Shown: piece after piece, positions 1 through 9,122 of the stretch
Numbering within the stretch: position 1 is the stretch's first letter
Layout of the letters: the number at the start of each line of letters is the position of its first letter
Source of the DNA: Bacteroidaceae bacterium
GTDB lineage: Bacteria > Bacteroidota > Bacteroidia > Bacteroidales > Bacteroidaceae
Length of the DNA stretch: 64,000 bases
Assembly: GCA_017647225.1 (NCBI GenBank)
Contig: JAGCLA010000004.1
Coordinates: forward strand, 1 to 64,000
Reading direction: 5' to 3'
Made by a program: the position numbers and the translations under genes
The notes under the pieces: model-generated
The model's database searches: none
Told to the model about the DNA's origin: nothing
What the model saw: only the letters and a program-made list of their open reading frames with translations

Positions 1-144
1 CGTTTTTCGTTCCTTACTTTACACTTAAATTCTTCGTCAGATAAACCGACAAAGACCGTTGTACTGCTTGTCTGTATGGAATGGTTTCAAGGATCATCTT
101 GCTCTCAGGAACTGCGTTACCGCGTTCATTTCCGAAAGCGAGTG

Positions 145-175
145 CAAAGGTAGTACAATTTTCCAATACTACAAA
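145..175 (-). promoter_or_regulatory. Leftward Bacteroidota-type promoter
   Basis: On the minus strand a TTTG (-33) at 175-172 is followed, after 19 nt, by TACCTTTG (-7) at 152-145. This matches the Bacteroidota housekeeping sigma consensus exactly. It points out of the window, leaving at least about 135 nt of leader inside it. Confidence 0.6.
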
Positions 176-315
176 CTTATTCGAGTATTTTTTTGAAAAA
201 AGTCGAGAAAAAATTAAGCACACAACAATTATATGTGCAAACAACCAATTCCTAAGGCCAAAGTCAAACCCAATACCCCATTTAGTCAAACAAAACAAAA
301 AAGGAAATGATTTAT

Positions 316-346
316 TTTGTACTACTGCGACTTTGCCGTATCTTTA
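316..346 (+). promoter_or_regulatory. dnaG promoter
   Basis: TTTG at 316-319 and TATCTTTA at 339-346 are separated by 19 nt, a good Bacteroidota -33/-7 pair. The predicted transcript would begin about 20 nt before the chosen dnaG start. Confidence 0.6.
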
Positions 347-374
347 CAATGCAGTTATATTTATATATAAGGTA

Positions 375-2399
375 ATGGCAAGTTACGGTAATCAACAATA
401 CAAAATCGACAGAGAAACAATTGAACGCATCCTCGACAGCGCAAAGATAGAGGAAGTGGTCGGCGACTTCGTGACATTAAAGAAACGTGGCGTAAACTTG
501 ATTGGTCTTTGTCCGTTCCATAACGAAAAGACCCCATCATTCACTGTTTCACCGGCAAAGAATTATTGCAAGTGCTTTGGATGTGGAAAAGGCGGCAACC
601 CCGTTCACTTCATAATGGAACACGAGCAACTGAGCTATTACGATGCGTTGCGTTGGTTGGCAAAGAAATACCATATCGAGATTAAAGAGCGCGAACTGAC
701 CGAAGAGGAGAAACGCGAAGAAAGCATACGCGAAAGTCTTTTTGTCATAAACCAATACGCCCTAGAGCATTTTACCAACACACTGCACAATACCGACGAG
801 GGAAAAGCCATTGGACTGAACTACTTTCATCATCGAGGGCTGAACGATGAAACCATAAAAAAATTCGGCCTTGGCTATTCACTTGAAAAGCGCGATTCTT
901 TTGCGAAGACAGCAACAGCGGCCGGATACAAACCGGAGCTGATTGCAAAGACCGGTGTTTGTTACAGCACCGATGATGGCAGATTGCAAGACCGTTTCTG
1001 GGGACGCGTTATATTCCCGGTACACACAATTTCGGGCAAGGTAGTAGCATTCGGCGGACGAATTCTACAGAACAATCCCAAAGCCGCCAAATATGTAAAC
1101 TCCCCCGAGAGCGAAATATACCACAAGAGCGACCACCTGTATGGACTCTATTTCGCCAAACAGGCCATAATACAGAAAGACCATTGTATTCTTGTCGAGG
1201 GATACCTTGATGTGATATCAATGTACCAGGCCGGCATAAAGAATGTCGTAGCATCATCGGGAACATCGCTTACAACAGGACAGATAAAACTCATACACCG
1301 TTTCACAAACAATATCACTCTATTGTACGACGGTGATAAGGCCGGAATAAAAGCCTCAATACGTGGTATCGACATGCTGCTCGAAGAAGGTATGAACATA
1401 AACGTCGTTCTATTGCCCGAGGGCGAAGACCCCGACAGTTATGCACAAAGCCACTCTACAGAAGAGGTTGAACAATACATAGAACGCAACAAGGTCGATT
1501 TCATACGTTTCAAGACAAACCTGCTGCTCGATGAGATTGGCGACGACCCTATCCGTCGTGCAGAACTCATAGGTGATGTTGTAAAGAGCATAGCTGTCAT
1601 GCCAAGTGATATCCTGCGTAGCGAATATATAAAAAAGTGTAGCGAAAAGCTTAATGTAAGCGAACAGATACTTGTGCAAGGCACGGCCAAGCTACGTATG
1701 CAACGGGCCGAAGAGCAAGAAAAACGCAGCAAGGTCAATACAACAGAAAACACAAACGAAGGAGAAAACACAACTGCAATTAATGAATTGCAGCAAAGCA
1801 TCATAAGTAGCTACGACAACATTCTATACCATAAAGAAAAAGCCATTATACAGTTCTTGCTAAAAAATGGCAACAAGTTGCTGCAAGTTCCGGAAAACAA
1901 AGAAAACGACACACCGGCATTTTCCGAAACCGTACTTTCACACCTATTCTACTCTTTCAATGAAGATGGAATAGAGATGTCGCATCCATTATATGCCAAG
2001 ATATTCAAGGAAGCTGCTGAGTACATGAACAATCAGGACTTCAACCCTGAAAAGCATTTCATAGCACACCCCGACCATGAAATATCAAAACTGACAGCCG
2101 AACTTTGTGGCGAGAAATACCTGCTTAGCAAGTTCTTCACAGAGCAGAACAGCGACGAGCGCAACGAACAAGCAGTTCTTTTCGAACAGACAACGCGCCT
2201 TGCCGTTGCATACAAGCTAAGCATTGTAGATGAAATGCTCAAAAGGACAATGGACACATTAAAGAACCCTGCAACAGCAGGAAATCCACAAGCACTACAA
2301 GAGGCTATGGAGGATTATAAATACCTAAAAGACACACAGAGTTCTTTGAATGACGTACTTAAAGGATACGGCTTCGGAAATGTCGCAATGAACGTTTAA
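375..2399 (+). CDS. dnaG: DNA primase DnaG
   Basis: DnaG makes the RNA primers for chromosome replication. The 674-residue protein has an N-terminal CHC2 zinc-binding domain (C46, H49, C67, C70), a catalytic core and a TOPRIM fold with EGYLD at 275-279 and DGDKAG at 319-324, the metal-binding acidic motifs. The C-terminal part, the usual helicase-interaction region, is divergent. The open frame extends about 98 codons further upstream, but that extension has no primase similarity and would run across the promoter at 316-346, so ATG 375 is preferred. It converges on folE, with a bidirectional terminator between the two. Confidence 0.96.
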   Translation: MASYGNQQYKIDRETIERILDSAKIEEVVGDFVTLKKRGVNLIGLCPFHNEKTPSFTVSPAKNYCKCFGCGKGGNPVHFIMEHEQLSYYDALRWLAKKYHIEIKERELTEEEKREESIRESLFVINQYALEHFTNTLHNTDEGKAIGLNYFHHRGLNDETIKKFGLGYSLEKRDSFAKTATAAGYKPELIAKTGVCYSTDDGRLQDRFWGRVIFPVHTISGKVVAFGGRILQNNPKAAKYVNSPESEIYHKSDHLYGLYFAKQAIIQKDHCILVEGYLDVISMYQAGIKNVVASSGTSLTTGQIKLIHRFTNNITLLYDGDKAGIKASIRGIDMLLEEGMNINVVLLPEGEDPDSYAQSHSTEEVEQYIERNKVDFIRFKTNLLLDEIGDDPIRRAELIGDVVKSIAVMPSDILRSEYIKKCSEKLNVSEQILVQGTAKLRMQRAEEQEKRSKVNTTENTNEGENTTAINELQQSIISSYDNILYHKEKAIIQFLLKNGNKLLQVPENKENDTPAFSETVLSHLFYSFNEDGIEMSHPLYAKIFKEAAEYMNNQDFNPEKHFIAHPDHEISKLTAELCGEKYLLSKFFTEQNSDERNEQAVLFEQTTRLAVAYKLSIVDEMLKRTMDTLKNPATAGNPQALQEAMEDYKYLKDTQSSLNDVLKGYGFGNVAMNV

Positions 2400-2709
2400 T
2401 GGCCATCACATGACCGGCACAACCCGAACGCCACATTACCTTGATTTAGCATTACCCATGCTTGCCGTAAAACACTAAAGAATGTCGCTCATTTGAATGA
2501 ATTTTTATCTCTGTACCTCCAGACTTAATTTACATCGCGCGCACGCGTATATATAATAAGGTAAAACAGGTTGCCCCAAAAGGAGCAACCTGCCTTATTT
2601 TACATCAATTTCTGTTCCGAGCAACAGAGCAACTAAAAAATCAAATACTTTCAAGATAGACAGTTACCCGTTATTGCATTAAGCGGAACGAGGAATCCTC
2701 TGTTTTCGT
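2400..2709. other. Intergenic region between convergent dnaG and folE
   Basis: About 310 bp without a supported gene. The only clear element is the hairpin at 2555-2603. A short alternating CG-rich tract (2535-2547) looks odd beside the AT-rich surroundings but carries no recognisable signal. Confidence 0.5.
2555..2603. terminator. Bidirectional terminator, dnaG/folE
   Basis: An inner stem CAGGTTGC (2567-2574) pairs with GCAACCTG (2585-2592), and an outer AATAAGG/CCTTATT pair extends it. T-rich flanks on both strands suit termination of both convergent genes. Confidence 0.75.
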
Positions 2710-3291
2710 TTATCTATTCCTCAACAGATTCATGAACTCTTCGCGGGTCTTGGCTTGATTAAACGCACCGCAAAAGTCAGATGTTGTGGTAATGGAATTC
2801 TGTTTTTTCACACCACGCATCTGCATGCACATATGCTGGGCTTCAACAACAACCATAACGCCAAGCGGATTGAGAGTCTTCTGGATACACTCCTTGATTT
2901 GCAACGTCAGCCTCTCCTGCACCTGCAAGCGACGAGAAAAGACCTCGACAACACGTGCAATTTTACTCAAACCCGTTATATAACCATTAGGAATATATGC
3001 AACATGGACTTTACCGAAGAATGGCAATATATGATGTTCACAAAGCGAGTAGAAGTCAATATCCTTGACTATAACCATTTGGCTATAATCCTCTTTGAAC
3101 ATTGCCGCACGAAGAATTGCCTCCGGATCCTCGTTATACCCAGCGGTGGTATCGAGTATTGCACGCGCCACACGTTCAGGAGTTTTTATAAGTCCTTCGC
3201 GTTGAGTATCTTCGCCAATAAGTTCCAACATCTTACTGCAACACTCTTTCAGCCCTTCGATACGAGCCTCTCTATCATTGCCGTCCATCAT
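2710..3291 (-). CDS. folE: GTP cyclohydrolase I
   Basis: FolE converts GTP to 7,8-dihydroneopterin triphosphate, the entry step of folate synthesis and, in many bacteria, of queuosine. At 193 residues it has the normal length for the type I enzyme. Zinc ligands are visible as C84 and H87 (in SLCEHH) and C155 (in HMCMQMRG), with the spacing expected from E. coli FolE. It is the last gene of the leftward GT2-DUF1599-DoxX-tpiA-SPOR-folE operon, 2 bp after the SPOR gene. Two adjacent ATG codons (3291 and 3288) make the exact start ambiguous by one residue. A long reading frame on the opposite strand is a shadow. Confidence 0.96.
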   Translation of the reverse strand: MMDGNDREARIEGLKECCSKMLELIGEDTQREGLIKTPERVARAILDTTAGYNEDPEAILRAAMFKEDYSQMVIVKDIDFYSLCEHHILPFFGKVHVAYIPNGYITGLSKIARVVEVFSRRLQVQERLTLQIKECIQKTLNPLGVMVVVEAQHMCMQMRGVKKQNSITTTSDFCGAFNQAKTREEFMNLLRNR

Positions 3292-3293
3292 AA

Positions 3294-3737
3294 TTAATAA
3301 GGCAGGTTAATCATACATTTCTTTACGGAAATCTCCTTAAATTTTCGGGTTGCTTTAAGCCTATACATAACAGCTTCAGCCTCCTCACGTGTACGGTAAT
3401 CACCATACAGACAAGAACGGATAGGCGGTTCAAATACCACATAGACCTCGGAGCCCGGGAATTTTGTACGCATATATTCAGCCATGGCGTTAGCCTCATC
3501 ACGTGCCTGACGCGAATTGTTGCCCGAATATACCATAACACGATAACCCTCGACCTCGGGAGTCTTGCCGTCTATCGTCACCATTGAGCCCATGAGATCG
3601 AAAAGACGGGCAGGCTGATTAACTTTAACACGCCCTTTGCCCTGCACTTCCGCCTCAAGTTCATGAACAATGTTGTTCTGCGCCTCTAAAACAAAGGCAC
3701 AGAACAGCATTGATATAATTAAAAGATATCTCTTCAT
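3294..3737 (-). CDS. Exported SPOR-domain protein
   Basis: A 147-residue protein with a signal peptide (about residues 1-19, ending LEAQ) and a C-terminal SPOR-like repeat (about 63-142), the fold that binds denuded peptidoglycan at division sites. The segment [11 protein letters not shown] resembles the first strand of SPOR domains and [15 protein letters not shown] the second half. It probably acts in the periplasm at the septum or on envelope peptidoglycan, but the specific role is unknown. It lies 4 bp after tpiA and 2 bp before folE, so co-transcription is very likely. Confidence 0.85.
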   Translation of the reverse strand: MKRYLLIISMLFCAFVLEAQNNIVHELEAEVQGKGRVKVNQPARLFDLMGSMVTIDGKTPEVEGYRVMVYSGNNSRQARDEANAMAEYMRTKFPGSEVYVVFEPPIRSCLYGDYRTREEAEAVMYRLKATRKFKEISVKKCMINLPY

Positions 3738-3741
3738 TCAA

Positions 3742-4500
3742 TTATTTGAAAGCATCGATAATACCCTTGAAATCGGCAACCTTGAGAGCAGCACCACCGA
3801 TAAGACCACCATCGACATTAGGATTAGCAAAAAGTTCCTTTGCATTGCTTGGCTTGCAGCTACCACCATAAAGGATTGATGTGTTTTCTGCAACCTCATT
3901 GCCATACCTCTCAGCAATTGTAGAACGGATATAAGCATGAATCTCTTCTGCCTGCTCAGGTGTAGCTGTCAAACCTGTACCGATAGCCCATACTGGCTCA
4001 TAAGCAAGAACAATTTTAGAGAAATCCTCTGCAGAAAGTTCATAAAGTGAACCTGCGAGCTGCTCATAAACAACCTGATTCTGGATACCCTGATTACGCT
4101 CCTCGAGAACCTCACCAATACAGAAGATAGGTGTCAAACCGTTAGCAAGAGCAAGCTGTACTTTCTCCTTAAGGATCTCTGGTGTCTCGCCATAATAAGC
4201 ACGACGCTCTGAGTGACCAAGGATTACATATTTAGCACCTGTTGATGCAACCATAGATGCAGAAACCTCACCTGTGTAAGCACCTGACACCTTGTCTGCA
4301 CAGTTCTCAGCACCAACACCGATGATAGCCTCATCGACAATCGGTGTCACAGAAGCAAGGTGAATGAAAGGAGTACAGATTACTACATCACAATTTGGTT
4401 TGTCAGCTGTCAAAGCTTCGTTCAGCTCCTTTGCAAGAGCAATACCCTCCTGAAGATTCATGTTCATCTTCCAGTTTCCGGCAACAATGTTTTTTCTCAT
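3742..4500 (-). CDS. tpiA: Triosephosphate isomerase
   Basis: Interconverts dihydroxyacetone phosphate and glyceraldehyde 3-phosphate in glycolysis and gluconeogenesis. The 252-residue TIM-barrel has K11 in GNWKMN, the electrophilic H96 in LGHSERR and the catalytic base E168 in [11 protein letters not shown]. Loop 6 and the phosphate-binding GG near the C-terminus (LIGGAAL) are intact. It sits in the leftward operon between the DoxX-like gene and the SPOR gene. Confidence 0.98.
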   Translation of the reverse strand: MRKNIVAGNWKMNMNLQEGIALAKELNEALTADKPNCDVVICTPFIHLASVTPIVDEAIIGVGAENCADKVSGAYTGEVSASMVASTGAKYVILGHSERRAYYGETPEILKEKVQLALANGLTPIFCIGEVLEERNQGIQNQVVYEQLAGSLYELSAEDFSKIVLAYEPVWAIGTGLTATPEQAEEIHAYIRSTIAERYGNEVAENTSILYGGSCKPSNAKELFANPNVDGGLIGGAALKVADFKGIIDAFK

Positions 4501-4524
4501 TTCTTTAAATTTTAATGGTTTATA

Positions 4525-5832
4525 TTAAATGTCATTATTAGTATTTTCTGTATTTTCAGGCACTTCGGCCTTCTTCTCTTTTTTCTTTCGTCCGGTCAAT
4601 ATATCAACCAATGAAATAAATACAAGCGGCACAATAAGGACAAGCAGCCAGAAGCGCAAGCCCGGTATGCCAAAGACTTCAGCCCTTGACCTTCCTTCAA
4701 CAGCATCGAGTGAAAACATATCCGTTTCATCGGGCATATTCTCTACATTCCATTTACCGACCACAACACCATCTTTCAACAACATCACTCCCGGGTTGGC
4801 GCGTGTTATAGCCCTTAACATCATATTATCGGCCCAATATATCGGATATTCGGCTCCAGTACGTTTACGCCATAGCTGTATTTCATCTTCATCGGAAGAT
4901 GTTGCCGCAAGAAACGATATTCCATATTCCTGAGAATAGTCAAACAGGTCGTTTATCTTGTCAACACGCCCAACAGAGGCATCTTCCAACATTTCAGACA
5001 CCACAATGCAGACAAAACCTGTATCAGCAAGGACATCTTCGGCTATATCATAGTCGTTACTCCATTCCAGAATCGAAAAATCCCCGACGACAGGCGCTTC
5101 TCCTTTGGCAACAAGCTCCGAACGGCCGTCAACGAAAGACCATGTCTCATCAGGCAAACTGTCTTGCGCAAACTCGCGTTGTACCCCGTCTTTTTCGTAG
5201 GTCAAAACAGCTCTGTAAACGTCGTTCTTACCCTGAACAAGTTCTCGCAGATTATTTCCTACTGCATAATTCCTAAAATCGAGCACCGGCACAAAAGAGA
5301 GGGATATTCCCTCGATGAACGCCACATAAGCAACTGCAAACAGCGTAACCATCCAGCGGTTCTTTGCCGTTATATTGCATATAAAGCGCCTGCGGCCCAT
5401 AAACACAATAAGAGCAAGAGCAAACAGGAACAGATTCTTCAGGAAAGAGAGCCAATTCGGCATCTTGAACGCATCACCGAAACAACCGCAGTCGGCCATT
5501 GGATTCGCAACAGTCATGTAAAGAGTAAACGGAGTAAACAGCACAAACACCAAAAGCACCACCGTTACAATAAACTTACGATAGACTCCCATGAGCAGGA
5601 AGACACCTATCAAGAATTCCATTGCTGCTAAAACTATGGCAAAGAACAACAGCCAATCATCGGAGAATGCTTCGATGGAGAACACATTTGTGTACTCCTG
5701 CAATTTATACATAGTTCCCTTGGGGTCAACGGCTTTCACAAAACCCGACAACACCATCACTAATGCCAACACTACACGAGAGATATTGGTTGACACCGTA
5801 TAGAAGACACTTTTTTTACTCCGCGAGCCCAT
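4525..5832 (-). CDS. DoxX/MauE-like membrane protein with thioredoxin-like tail
   Basis: A 435-residue inner-membrane protein. The N-terminal half is a DoxX/MauE-type bundle of about five membrane segments, including the MADCGCFGDA signature with two cysteines in a membrane-proximal loop, as seen in MauE-type proteins linked to disulfide handling. The middle (about 250-385) is soluble and ends in NPGVMLLKDGVVVGKW, which resembles the last strands of a thioredoxin fold, but no CxxC is present. A final membrane helix (about 395-415) precedes a charged tail. The start overlaps the end of the DUF1599 gene by 17 bp. A redox role is inferred from the family. Confidence 0.8.
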   Translation of the reverse strand: MGSRSKKSVFYTVSTNISRVVLALVMVLSGFVKAVDPKGTMYKLQEYTNVFSIEAFSDDWLLFFAIVLAAMEFLIGVFLLMGVYRKFIVTVVLLVFVLFTPFTLYMTVANPMADCGCFGDAFKMPNWLSFLKNLFLFALALIVFMGRRRFICNITAKNRWMVTLFAVAYVAFIEGISLSFVPVLDFRNYAVGNNLRELVQGKNDVYRAVLTYEKDGVQREFAQDSLPDETWSFVDGRSELVAKGEAPVVGDFSILEWSNDYDIAEDVLADTGFVCIVVSEMLEDASVGRVDKINDLFDYSQEYGISFLAATSSDEDEIQLWRKRTGAEYPIYWADNMMLRAITRANPGVMLLKDGVVVGKWNVENMPDETDMFSLDAVEGRSRAEVFGIPGLRFWLLVLIVPLVFISLVDILTGRKKKEKKAEVPENTENTNNDI

Positions 5833-6361
5833 TCTTTATAAGGCCGAAAACAGCATAGTTTATCATATCCATATAATTGGCATCAACACCCTCAGAAACC
5901 TTTGTTTCACCGCCAAGTTCCTCGATTTGTTTTGTACGCCATATCTTCGTGAGTATGAGGTCGGTATAAGAAGATGTCCTCATACCACGCCATGCCTCAT
6001 TATAGTCATGATTTTTCTTTTTCATCAGCTCGAGGGTGAGTTGAGCCTTTTCATCGTAAAGTTTCATAGCCTCATCGGCTGTTATGTCACAACTGTCCGA
6101 ATATCCCAAATCGAGTTGGACAAGAGATATAAGGCCATAGTTGACAATTCCGATAAGTTCAGAATTTATATCTTCGCCAACGAGGTTTTCCGCGCCTGTT
6201 TCAAGAGTACGGATACGTTTTGCCTTTATAAATATCTGATCAGTGAGCGACTCCGGGCGCATAATTCTCCACGAAGCACCATAATCGTATAGTTTTTTGC
6301 TGAAAAGTTCACGACACACAGCCAAAACTCTTTCAAACTGTTTATTTGTATTGTTTGCCAT
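5816..6361 (-). CDS. DUF1599 protein (nucleotide-modification-associated type), internally duplicated
   Basis: A 181-residue cytoplasmic protein of the DUF1599 family, which Pfam describes as a nucleotide-modification-associated domain. It is made of two repeats of about 75 residues: KKLYDYGASWRIMRPESLTD in the first half matches KKNHDYNEAWRGMRTSSYTD in the second, and each ends in a similar helix (NYGLISLVQLDLG / NYAVFGLIKNGLA). The ATG at 6361 starts 4 bp after the GT2 stop and gives the expected length; a longer frame from 6409 would overlap GT2. The biochemical function is unknown. Confidence 0.82.
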   Translation of the reverse strand: MANNTNKQFERVLAVCRELFSKKLYDYGASWRIMRPESLTDQIFIKAKRIRTLETGAENLVGEDINSELIGIVNYGLISLVQLDLGYSDSCDITADEAMKLYDEKAQLTLELMKKKNHDYNEAWRGMRTSSYTDLILTKIWRTKQIEELGGETKVSEGVDANYMDMINYAVFGLIKNGLAE

Positions 6362-6365
6362 AATA

Positions 6366-7112
6366 TCAATTATTTTTCTTTTGAGGATATTTTCGGAACC
6401 AACTACCAACTTTTAGCTTTATAACGCCAAACAGCGCTTCACTGAATATACCGCCACTCATTTTGGAAACGCCTAAAGCACGGTTTACAAAAATGACCGG
6501 AACTTCCTTTATCTTGAAGCCACATTTGTGGGTCGTAAATTTCATTTCTATCTGAAAGGCATATCCCTTAAAACGAATCTTATCGAGTTCGATGGTTTCA
6601 AGAACCTCCCTGCGATAACAATTAAAACCGGCTGTCGTGTCATAAACCGGCAGACGTGTTATGAAACGCACATACTTCGAAGCGAAATATGACATAAGCA
6701 CCCTACCCATAGGCCAATTGACAACATTGACTCCGGAAACATATCGGCTACCTATAGACAAACCATATCCGTCATTTGCACAAGCCGAATAAAGCAAAGG
6801 CACATCGTTGGGATTATGAGAGAAGTCGGCATCCATTTCAAAGATATATTCATATCCTTGCGCCAAAGCCCACTTGAAACCGGCTATATAGGCAGTACCA
6901 AGCCCCAACTTGCCGGAGCGCTCAATTATATGCACCCTGCCAGGGAATTCCTCCATCATGGACTTGACAATGGCTGCTGTACCGTCAGGCGAACCGTCAT
7001 CAACAACAAGGACATCAAATTCATGCTCCAGATTCATAAGAGCATGTATCATATTCCCGATATTCTCCTTTTCGTTGTAGGTAGGAATTATTATAACGCT
7101 ATCACTCTGCAT
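6366..7112 (-). CDS. Family 2 glycosyltransferase, dolichol/polyprenol-phosphate mannosyltransferase-like
   Basis: Transfers a sugar from a nucleotide donor, probably to polyprenyl phosphate. The 248-residue protein has the GT-A start VIIIPTYNEKENI, the VVDDGSPDGTA nucleotide-binding segment and the DADFSHNP metal-binding motif, and closely resembles DPM1-type single-domain synthases. There is no C-terminal transmembrane extension, so it would be membrane-associated rather than integral. It is the first gene of the leftward six-gene operon, with a strong promoter at 7137-7168. Confidence 0.88.
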   Translation of the reverse strand: MQSDSVIIIPTYNEKENIGNMIHALMNLEHEFDVLVVDDGSPDGTAAIVKSMMEEFPGRVHIIERSGKLGLGTAYIAGFKWALAQGYEYIFEMDADFSHNPNDVPLLYSACANDGYGLSIGSRYVSGVNVVNWPMGRVLMSYFASKYVRFITRLPVYDTTAGFNCYRREVLETIELDKIRFKGYAFQIEMKFTTHKCGFKIKEVPVIFVNRALGVSKMSGGIFSEALFGVIKLKVGSWFRKYPQKKNN

Positions 7113-7136
7113 CTTTCTTTTATCTCAAATACATCA

Positions 7137-7168
7137 CAAAGGTAAAAGAAAAAGGAAAAATTTTCAAA
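7137..7168 (-). promoter_or_regulatory. Promoter of the GT2-tpiA-folE operon
   Basis: On the minus strand TTTG at 7168-7165 and TACCTTTG at 7144-7137 are spaced by 20 nt, matching the Bacteroidota consensus, and lie about 25 nt before the GT2 start. Confidence 0.65.
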
Positions 7169-7262
7169 CAATAAATCCGAATATTAATTAATAATATATA
7201 AATAATTTTTAATTAGACATAACAAGGCTGGCTGTAAAGAGCAAAATATCATTTTTTATCAT

Positions 7263-7270
7263 TATCTTCG
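7263..7270 (+). promoter_or_regulatory. Probable miaB -7 element
   Basis: TATCTTCG lies 23 nt before the GTG start of miaB. No clear TTTG is found at the right spacing upstream, so the call is weaker than the divergent promoter. Confidence 0.35.
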
Positions 7271-7293
7271 CGCAAAATTCAAACCCAAGTATC

Positions 7294-8622
7294 GTGGAAA
7301 ACAACAAGAAACTATTCATTGAAACATACGGTTGCCAAATGAACGTCGCAGACAGCGAAGTCATTGGCTCAATACTCGAAGTGGCAGGTTACAGCGTCTG
7401 TGATGAGATAAAGGACGCCGATTTGATATTGCTCAACACCTGCTCGATAAGAGATAACGCCGAGCAGAAAATTTACGGTCGCTTAGACCAACTGAACGCA
7501 ATGCGCAGAGGGAAAAGCACGCTTATCGGCGTTGTCGGATGCATGGCGGAACGTGTCAAGGAAGAATTGATAAAGAACTACAAGGTAAATATCGTTGCCG
7601 GCCCCGACACCTATCTTTCATTGCCAGGACTTATTGCAGAGGCCGAATTAGGACATCCGGCAATGAACATAGAGCTTTCCACCACCGAAACATATCACGA
7701 CATAATCCCATTACGTATATGTAGCGGAAAGGTGTCAGGATATATATCCATAATGCGCGGATGTAATAATTTCTGCCATTACTGTGTAGTTCCATATACA
7801 AGAGGACGCGAAAGAAGCCGTGACATAAACAGCATACTCAACGAAGCCAGCGACCTTGTGGCAAAAGGTTTCAAGGAGATTATCTTGCTTGGACAGAATG
7901 TAAATTCCTACTCTTTCACCGATGAAAAGGGGGAAACCGTCACATTCCCGGAGTTGCTCCGTCGAGTAGCACGCCACACCCCGAACACACGTATCAGATT
8001 CACTACATCACACCCTAAAGATATGAGTGATGACACCCTGCGCGTCATTGCAGAAGAGCCCAATGTATGTAAAAGCATACACCTCCCTGTACAGAGCGGA
8101 AGCAACAACATGCTAAAGATAATGAACCGCAAGTATACCAGAGAATGGTATCTCGACAGGATTGAAGCCATACGCAGGATTGTTCCCGATTGCGGCCTTT
8201 CGACCGACATTATTGCCGGATATTGCGGAGAAACCGAAGAGGACCACAAGGAGACGCTCTCATTGATGAGATATTGCTCTTACGATGCTGCATTCATGTT
8301 CAAATACTCGGAACGCCCCGGAACATTTGCCAGCCGACACTTCAAGGATGACATTGAAGATAGCGAGAAGGTTCGCCGCCTGAATGAAATAATAGCGTTG
8401 CAACAGGAGTGTTCAGCCGCCAACAACAAGAAGTGCATAGGAGAAACTTACGAAGTGCTTATTGAAGGAATCTCCAAACGCTCCAAAGAACAGTTCTACG
8501 GAAGAACAGAGCAAAACCGTACAGCTGTTTTCAACCGTAAAGGATATAGAATCGGCGACTTTGTAAAGGTCAAAATATACGACAGCACAGCAGCAACATT
8601 ACTCGGTGAAATCATCGATTAA
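7294..8622 (+). CDS. miaB: tRNA-2-methylthio-N6-dimethylallyladenosine synthase MiaB
   Basis: A radical-SAM methylthiotransferase that adds the 2-methylthio group to i6A37 in tRNAs reading UNN codons. The 442-residue protein has an N-terminal UPF0004 domain with cluster cysteines C14, C50 and C83, a radical-SAM CxxxCxxC at C157, C161 and C164, and a C-terminal TRAM domain (about 375-440). The start is GTG, directly giving MENNKKLFIETYGCQMN as in relatives. It is a single-gene unit ending in a strong hairpin shared with pspC. Confidence 0.97.
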   Translation: MENNKKLFIETYGCQMNVADSEVIGSILEVAGYSVCDEIKDADLILLNTCSIRDNAEQKIYGRLDQLNAMRRGKSTLIGVVGCMAERVKEELIKNYKVNIVAGPDTYLSLPGLIAEAELGHPAMNIELSTTETYHDIIPLRICSGKVSGYISIMRGCNNFCHYCVVPYTRGRERSRDINSILNEASDLVAKGFKEIILLGQNVNSYSFTDEKGETVTFPELLRRVARHTPNTRIRFTTSHPKDMSDDTLRVIAEEPNVCKSIHLPVQSGSNNMLKIMNRKYTREWYLDRIEAIRRIVPDCGLSTDIIAGYCGETEEDHKETLSLMRYCSYDAAFMFKYSERPGTFASRHFKDDIEDSEKVRRLNEIIALQQECSAANNKKCIGETYEVLIEGISKRSKEQFYGRTEQNRTAVFNRKGYRIGDFVKVKIYDSTAATLLGEIID

Positions 8623-8624
8623 TA

Positions 8625-8659
8625 CAAAAAATGTGGAGCAAATTCGCTCCACATTTTTT
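8625..8659. terminator. Bidirectional terminator, miaB/pspC
   Basis: The arms ATGTGGAGC (8631-8639) and GCTCCACAT (8646-8654) form a perfect 9-bp stem with a 6-nt loop, flanked by A6 on the left and T6 on the right, so it can act on both strands. Confidence 0.88.
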
Positions 8660-8670
8660 GTATATTACAT

Positions 8671-8901
8671 TTATTTGCCAAGGCGTTTTTTCATACGTTC
8701 TTCATAACTGCTCTTCATTCTTGCCGAGTCGGGCATAAGCAACCACAACAACACGTAAAAAATAACCGGGCTACCAAAACCTATAATGGCAAGCAACACC
8801 CAAATAAAGCGTAAGCCACCGACATTCCAACCAAAATAATCGGCAATACCGGCACAAACACCACCAAATACTTTATTCTTTGAACGAACTAATTTTCCCA
8901 T
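8671..8901 (-). CDS. PspC-domain membrane protein
   Basis: A 76-residue PspC-family protein. It begins KLVRSKNKVFGGVCAGIADYF, the typical PspC opening, with an amphipathic region followed by one strongly hydrophobic segment (about 28-53) and a basic tail. PspC proteins take part in envelope stress sensing in Enterobacteria; in Bacteroidota small single-domain copies are common and their role is unproven. It is monocistronic, with a minus-strand -7 TAACTTTG at 8942-8935 about 35 nt upstream. Confidence 0.88.
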   Translation of the reverse strand: MGKLVRSKNKVFGGVCAGIADYFGWNVGGLRFIWVLLAIIGFGSPVIFYVLLWLLMPDSARMKSSYEERMKKRLGK

Positions 8902-8934
8902 AACATTATTATATACACAACCTGTTTACTCTGA

Positions 8935-8942
8935 CAAAGTTA
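8935..8942 (-). promoter_or_regulatory. pspC -7 element
   Basis: Minus-strand TAACTTTG fits the -7 consensus about 34 nt before the pspC start. The -33 box is not clear. Confidence 0.4.
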
Positions 8943-9038
8943 GCCAAAACAATGTTATAAAATGTTAAAAACAGCAGTAATTTGACTAAACAGAGAGGAT
9001 TTTTCAAAAATTCGAGTACAATTTTTCCCATTATGGTA

Positions 9039-9046
9039 TAATTTTG
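9039..9046 (+). promoter_or_regulatory. Probable ftsX operon -7 element
   Basis: TAATTTTG fits TAnnTTTG and lies 77 nt before ftsX. The -33 position is only T-rich, so the assignment is tentative. Confidence 0.35.
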
Positions 9047-9122
9047 TAGCAAATTATGGGGGAATGGGCCCAAATTAAAACGACAAACAGAAAAACCATC
9101 CTTCAACAGACTCAAAAAAAGA

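Larger units (their letters stand above)
1..374. other. Intergenic region with two divergent promoters
   Basis: No gene is supported here. The left part is probably the 5' leader of a leftward gene lying beyond the window, driven by the minus-strand promoter at 145-175. The right part holds the dnaG promoter. Minus-strand reading frames over 14-298 have no clear start and no recognisable product. Confidence 0.5.

Noticed and set aside
2535..2550. CG-rich alternating tract as a regulatory site
   Set aside because: Too short and with no symmetry or neighbours that give it meaning.
2755..3297. Long plus-strand frame of 180 codons opposite folE
   Set aside because: It mirrors the strongly conserved folE gene and its product has no family similarity.
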